64,000 nucleotides of DNA. Source: CAYOZN01 sp964408455 (GTDB taxonomy: Bacteria; Planctomycetota; Phycisphaerae; UBA1845; UTPLA1). Under the pieces are notes generated by a model, which did no database searches, was not told the DNA's origin, and was given only the letters and a program-made list of their open reading frames with translations. Made by a program: the position numbers and the translations under genes. This document shows, piece by piece, positions 60,439 through 64,000 of the stretch; the first letter of the stretch is position 1; each line of letters starts with the position of its first letter. The DNA lies in the NCBI GenBank assembly GCA_964408455.1, contig CAYOZN010000004.1, positions 62,001 through 126,000 on the forward strand, written 5' to 3'.

Positions 60439-60768
60439 GCACGATGGGTGCCGGTGCACGGGGTGCCAAGCCTGAGGAAAGTGCAGGCATGGCGGACGCG
60501 AAAAAGCAGGACAACTCTCCATCAGCCGCACCCAGCATGCCTGCGCTTCGCTTAGGCATGGCACCCAACGACGGATGGTACGAACGTGGCACCGACCCGG
60601 CAGTCGCCCGATTCGAATTTTTGCTGTAAAATCTACCTTTCCAAAGCACGACGCACGCGAAAGCGCACCTGCACGCGCCCGTTTGCCTTACCTGGAGTGG
60701 CCAGCCCGCACCGCCGCCGGCACTCGCCCGCGGCCCGGCGCTGCAAATTCATCGCAATTGGAGACGAC
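60439..60768. other. Intergenic region after feoB
   Basis: Holds a 106-base palindromic repeat (60461-60566) and the 5' leader of the ABC transporter gene, with GGAGA at 60760-60764 as ribosome-binding site. No other gene. Confidence 0.55.
60461..60566. repeat. Palindromic REP-like repeat (GGGTGCCATGCCT type)
   Basis: Two inverted 31-base arms, 60461-60491 and 60536-60566, match at 26 of 31 positions and enclose 44 bases. The outer ends read GGGTGCCAAGCCT and AGGCATGGCACCC, the inner ends GCAGGCATG and CATGCCTGC. Sequences of this kind are dispersed in planctomycete genomes. It would form a long hairpin in the message between feoB and the ABC genes. Confidence 0.78.
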
Positions 60769-61695
60769 ATGAACGCGGTCGAACTCAACGAGGTCGATAA
60801 GACCTTCGGCAAGACCCGCGCCGTGGTCAACCTGTCGCTCGCCGTCCCGCGCGGCAGCGTTTACGGCTTCATTGGCCCCAACGGCTCGGGCAAGACCACC
60901 ACGCTTCGCATGATCATGCGCATCTTTCATCCCGATCGCGGATCGATCCGCGTGCTCGGCGAGGACGTGACGCAGAGCGGCGCGGCGTCGGACCGCGTCG
61001 GCTATCTGCCCGAGGAGCGCGGGCTCTACCGCAAGATGCGCGTTCACGACGTGCTTCAGTTCTATGCCGCGCTCAAGAATCACAAGGTATCCATCCGCGA
61101 GATCGACGGCTGGCTCGAACGCATCGGCCTGCCGGGCGTGGGCAAAAAGACGGTCGACGCCATGTCGAAGGGCATGTCGCAGAAGGTGCAGTTCCTCTCG
61201 GCCATTCTGCACGAGCCCGAGCTGCTCATCCTCGATGAACCGTTTTCCGGGCTCGACCCCGTCAACATGGACGTCCTTCGCGAGGCGATTCTCGAACGCA
61301 AGAACGCAGGCGCGACCATCATCTTCAGCACCCACGACATGGACGTCGCCGAGAAGATGTGCGACTTCATCTTCATGATCTACAAGGGCGAGAAGGTGCT
61401 GGATGGCACGCTGGGCGACATTCAGCGGCAGTACGGTCAGGACACCTTGCGGGTGCGCATCGACGGCAACGGCGTGGACTTCGCCCGGCTGCCGGGCGTC
61501 GAGCGCGTCAACGATTTCGGCCGGTTTCAGGAGCTGCGTATGGCCAACTCGGCCGATCCGCAGCACATCCTGACGGCCCTGGCGGCCCAGACCCGCGTTC
61601 ACCACTTCGAAATCGCCAGCCCCACGCTGCACGACATCTTCGTCCGCATCGCCCGCCCCGCCGCCGAGCCGGCAGAGAAGGAGGCCGCCCGATGA
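60769..61695 (+). CDS. ABC transporter ATP-binding protein (NatA-like)
   Basis: A 308-residue ABC-2-type exporter ATPase. Walker A GPNGSGKTTT (about residues 37-46), signature SKGMSQKVQF in place of LSGGQ, Walker B LLILDEPFSGLDP, and the switch histidine in FSTHDMDVAEKMCD. A C-terminal domain of about 85 residues follows, as in NatA. Start ATG 60769, preceded by GGAGA. Its stop overlaps the start of the permease gene as ATGA (61692-61695), so it is made together with that protein. Likely substrate: Na+, drug or lipid, not determinable. Confidence 0.92.
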   Translation: MNAVELNEVDKTFGKTRAVVNLSLAVPRGSVYGFIGPNGSGKTTTLRMIMRIFHPDRGSIRVLGEDVTQSGAASDRVGYLPEERGLYRKMRVHDVLQFYAALKNHKVSIREIDGWLERIGLPGVGKKTVDAMSKGMSQKVQFLSAILHEPELLILDEPFSGLDPVNMDVLREAILERKNAGATIIFSTHDMDVAEKMCDFIFMIYKGEKVLDGTLGDIQRQYGQDTLRVRIDGNGVDFARLPGVERVNDFGRFQELRMANSADPQHILTALAAQTRVHHFEIASPTLHDIFVRIARPAAEPAEKEAAR

Positions 61696-63008
61696 GCAAG
61701 GTCTGGACGATCGCCCTGCGTGAATACCGCACCAATGTCAAGACCAAGGCATTCATCATCGCCGTGGTGCTGATGCCCGTCTTCATGGGCGGCAGCATCC
61801 TGGTGCAGGCCTACTTCGAAAAAAAAGGCGACCAGAGCATCAAGAAGCTCGCCGTCATCGACTACACCGGCAGATTAATCTCCGTGCTCGACGAGCGCGC
61901 CGCGCAACGAAACGAAAAGGAGATTTTCGATCCCGACAGCGGCGCCCAGGTACAGGCCACGTTCGATATCTTTGAAATACCTGCGACGGACGAGCAAAAT
62001 CCCCAGGCTCGCCGCCTTGCCGTCTCCGATCGCGTCCGCTCGGGCGAATTCTTCGCGTTCGTCGAGATCGGCCGCGACGTCTTCGGCGACGATCTTTCCT
62101 CGCCCGACGCCCAGGTGCGCTATTTCTCAAGTCACTCCGCCTATCGCGATTTGCCGCAGTGGATCCGCGGCGTGCTGACCGACGCCGTCACCGAATCGCG
62201 CCTCGAGCGCTACCAGCTTGACCGCGACGCCGTCCGCCGCGCGCTCGCTCCCATCTCGGTCGAGCAGCTCGGCCTCGTGGAGAAGACGGAGGCCGGCGAA
62301 ATCAAGGAAGCGCAGAAGGCCGACCCGGCCAGAACGTTTCTCGTGCCGTTCGCAGCGCTCATGCTGATGTGGATGCTGCTCATGGTCGCCACCCAGCCGC
62401 TGCTGCACGGCGCTCTTGAAGAAAAGATGCAGCGCATCGCTGAAGTGATGCTCGGCTCGGCCCCGCCGTTCACCATCATGATGGGTAAGCTGATCGGCCA
62501 CGTCCTGGTCGCTTTGACGCTGCTGGCCATTTACCTGGTGGGCGGCTTCATGGTGGCGGACCGTTACGGCTACGGCGATGCCCTCGATCCGACACTCGTG
62601 GCCTGGTTCCTCGCCTATCTCACCATCGCCGTGTTCATGTTCGGTTCGCTGTTCCTGGCCGTCGGCGCATCCGTCAACGACATCAAGGAGGCACAAAGCC
62701 TGCTCCTGCCGGTCATGTTCCCGATGATCATCCCGATGTTCTTCATCATCCCCATCATCAAGGACCCGTCCGGTGCCGTGGCGACGACTCTGTCGCTCAT
62801 CCCCTTTACCGCCCCGCAGACGATGATCATGCGGCTGGCCATGGAAACGCCGGTGCCGCCGTGGCAGCCGGTCGCCTCGATCGCCGGGTGCATCGCCGCC
62901 ACTCTTCTCTTCGTCTGGGCGGCCGGCCGCGTCTTCCGCGTCGGCCTGCTCATGCAGGGCCAGGCGCCAAAAATCGGCACGCTGATTCGCTGGGTGGTAC
63001 ATGGCTGA
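61692..63008 (+). CDS. ABC-2 type permease (NatB-like)
   Basis: A 438-residue membrane protein that forms the channel for the ATPase encoded directly upstream. First helix about residues 20-42 (TKAFIIAVVLMPVFMGGSILVQA), then an extracytoplasmic domain of about 170 residues, and about five helices (FLVPFAALMLMWMLLMVA, LIGHVLVALTLLAIYLVGGFM, FLAYLTIAVFMFGSLFLAVGA, LLPVMFPMIIPMFFIIPII, VASIAGCIAATLLFVWAAG). This is the topology of ABC-2 (NatB/YhaP) permeases, and ALEEKMQRIAEVMLGSAPPFTIMMGKLIG is the typical coupling helix motif. Confidence 0.9.
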   Translation: MSKVWTIALREYRTNVKTKAFIIAVVLMPVFMGGSILVQAYFEKKGDQSIKKLAVIDYTGRLISVLDERAAQRNEKEIFDPDSGAQVQATFDIFEIPATDEQNPQARRLAVSDRVRSGEFFAFVEIGRDVFGDDLSSPDAQVRYFSSHSAYRDLPQWIRGVLTDAVTESRLERYQLDRDAVRRALAPISVEQLGLVEKTEAGEIKEAQKADPARTFLVPFAALMLMWMLLMVATQPLLHGALEEKMQRIAEVMLGSAPPFTIMMGKLIGHVLVALTLLAIYLVGGFMVADRYGYGDALDPTLVAWFLAYLTIAVFMFGSLFLAVGASVNDIKEAQSLLLPVMFPMIIPMFFIIPIIKDPSGAVATTLSLIPFTAPQTMIMRLAMETPVPPWQPVASIAGCIAATLLFVWAAGRVFRVGLLMQGQAPKIGTLIRWVVHG

Positions 63009-63032
63009 TCCCCGACCGCGCCGCCCCATACC

Positions 63033-63056
63033 AACCCGAAGCGCCAGCGAGGGCGT
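63033..63056 (+). repeat. Interspersed 'TRSASEGV' repeat, copy 2
   Basis: AACCCGAAGCGCCAGCGAGG plus GCGT, 25 bases after the permease stop. Almost identical to the copies at 148-172 and 63078-63101. Confidence 0.78.
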
Positions 63057-63077
63057 GCTGGCCATCCAGCTCGCGCA

Positions 63078-63101
63078 TACCCGAAGCGCAAGCGAGGGCG
63101 T
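63078..63101 (+). repeat. Interspersed 'TRSASEGV' repeat, copy 3
   Basis: Second direct copy in the same intergenic region, 45 bases after copy 2, differing from it at two positions. Tandem copies close to gene ends suggest a mobile or amplified short repeat. Confidence 0.78.
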
Positions 63102-63200
63102 TCCGGCGATTAATCCCGCGACTCGCCCGCCGCCACGCCCCTATCATCCCCGGTTGCCCCCGCGACGCGGCGTGACCGCTTCTTCAGCCGGATCGTTCAC

Positions 63201-64000
63201 ATGCAGGCATGGACCGTCATCCCCGGCAGGCAGGGCTCCGCCCGGATCAGCTCCATGCCCGAGCCGCCGGCGAGCGACGGCGCGATTCTGCTCGAAGCAT
63301 TGGCACTGGGCGTCTGCGGCACCGACCGCGAGATCGTTGGCGGCCTGTACGGCGCCGCGCCGCCCGGCGAAGATCGCCTCATCCTCGGCCACGAGTCGCT
63401 CGGCCGCGTGGTCGAAGCGCCGCCCGGCAGCGGTCTGGCGCCCGGCGATCTTGCCGTCGGCATCGTGCGCCGGCCCGATCCGGTGCCCTGCCGCAACTGC
63501 GCCGCCGGCGAATGGGACATGTGCCGCAACGGCCGCTTCACCGAACGCGGCATCAAGGAGCGTCACGGCTTCGGCTCGGAGCGGTTCCGACTGGAGCCCG
63601 AATTTACCATTCGCATCGATCCCGCCCTGGAGCACACCGGCGTCCTGCTCGAACCCGCCAGTGTCATCGCCAAGGCATGGGAGCACATCGATTACATCGG
63701 CGCCCGCGCCGTGTGGGCCCCGGAGCGCCTCCTGGTCACCGGGGCCGGGCCCATCGGCCTGCTGGCGGCCTTGATGGGCGTGCAGCGCGGACTCGAAACG
63801 CACGTACTCGACCGCGTGACCGACGGATTCAAGCCGCAACTCGTCGGCGATCTCGGCGCGACGTATCATTGCGGCACCATCGCCGAGGCGTGCAGCGGGG
63901 CCGACATCATCATCGAGTGTACCGGCGTCGGCCGCCTGGCGTTCGAGGCGATGCTGAATACCAGGCACGGCGGCATCGCCTGCCTCACCGGCATCTCCTC
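63201..64000 (+). CDS. Glucose 1-dehydrogenase-like zinc alcohol dehydrogenase, partial
   Basis: The first 266 residues of a medium-chain zinc dehydrogenase; the rest lies beyond the window. It resembles archaeal-type glucose/galactose 1-dehydrogenase: catalytic zinc residues C39 region (LGVCGTDREI) and GHESLGRV, structural zinc cysteines in PVPCRNCAAGEWDMC, then FTERGIKERHGFGSERF and VLLEPASVIAKAWEHI (family pattern RGIKxxHGFxxE and VLLEPxSVxxKA), and a nucleotide-binding loop LLVTGAGPIGLLAAL. The product would be gluconolactone with NAD(P)H. Only three of four structural zinc cysteines are apparent. No terminator separates it from the ABC genes, but 190 bases do. Confidence 0.85.
   Translation, partial: MQAWTVIPGRQGSARISSMPEPPASDGAILLEALALGVCGTDREIVGGLYGAAPPGEDRLILGHESLGRVVEAPPGSGLAPGDLAVGIVRRPDPVPCRNCAAGEWDMCRNGRFTERGIKERHGFGSERFRLEPEFTIRIDPALEHTGVLLEPASVIAKAWEHIDYIGARAVWAPERLLVTGAGPIGLLAALMGVQRGLETHVLDRVTDGFKPQLVGDLGATYHCGTIAEACSGADIIIECTGVGRLAFEAMLNTRHGGIACLTGIS

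Overview
The window looks like a piece of a high-GC planctomycete chromosome, probably from the Phycisphaerae side. The evidence is indirect: secreted proteins packed with DCNxNGIPDECD-type calcium repeats, dockerin-like C-termini (DxNxDGxxDGRDI), PEP-CTERM tails, two ECF sigma factor / Ser-Thr kinase-TPR pairs, membrane proteins ending in CxxCxYDLxx...CxxCG zinc ribbons, and interspersed repeats familiar from planctomycetes (the 'TRSASEGV' repeat and a GGGTGCCATGCCT palindrome). No rRNA or named replicon gene is present, so the taxonomic call is an inference.

Layout. 0-7 kb: end of a pseudopilin-like gene, DinB-like protein, gpmI, a zinc-ribbon membrane protein, an RMD1/YagE protein and an exported methyltransferase. 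7.3-13.6 kb: an integrated element inserted in tRNA-Phe(GAA), bounded by perfect 50-bp direct repeats. It carries alpA-like, AAA ATPase and tyrosine integrase genes on the minus strand, and a HAF-repeat PEP-CTERM protein plus a hypothetical protein on the plus strand. 13.8-27.1 kb: a surface-protein locus with two calcium-repeat proteins that share a C-terminal motif, a PEP-CTERM protein, an ECF sigma factor plus Ser/Thr kinase, and a large PPC/Ig-like/dockerin protein. 27.46 kb: a selenocysteine tRNA. 28-39.3 kb: a secreted hypothetical protein, a GH38 alpha-mannosidase, and two dockerin-bearing secreted proteins (beta-propeller; beta-helix). 39.9-42.9 kb: a second ECF sigma factor and kinase pair. 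43-48.5 kb: tRNA-Arg(TCT), a GT-C type membrane glycosyltransferase, a HesB-like protein, a BaiN-type flavoprotein, a zinc-ribbon membrane protein and an NRAMP relative. 48.6-57.8 kb: clpC and a Clp_N-only protein, small membrane proteins, a thioesterase, a SurA/PpiD-like protein, a JAMM peptidase and an HU/IHF-type protein. 58-64 kb: feoAB behind a Fur-like operator, an ABC exporter pair and a glucose-1-dehydrogenase-like gene cut by the window end.

The most interesting feature is the element at 7.3-13.6 kb. Its integrase gene runs directly into the attachment core at the left end, and the same reading frame continues out of the core at the right end for 62 more codons. In the excised circle the integrase would therefore be one longer gene (587 codons) with attP inside its coding sequence. 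Integration cuts off and replaces its C-terminus. Repeated motifs flanking both junctions (possible arm-type sites) and a TTGACA-17-TACACT int promoter overlapped by a palindrome add to the picture.

Other points of note are the selC gene, a 41-bp intergenic repeat present three times around the surface-protein locus, the shared C-terminal motif of the two calcium-repeat proteins, arrays of 10-bp direct repeats near 17.7 kb, and several family members lacking canonical residues (NRAMP, HesB, one kinase).
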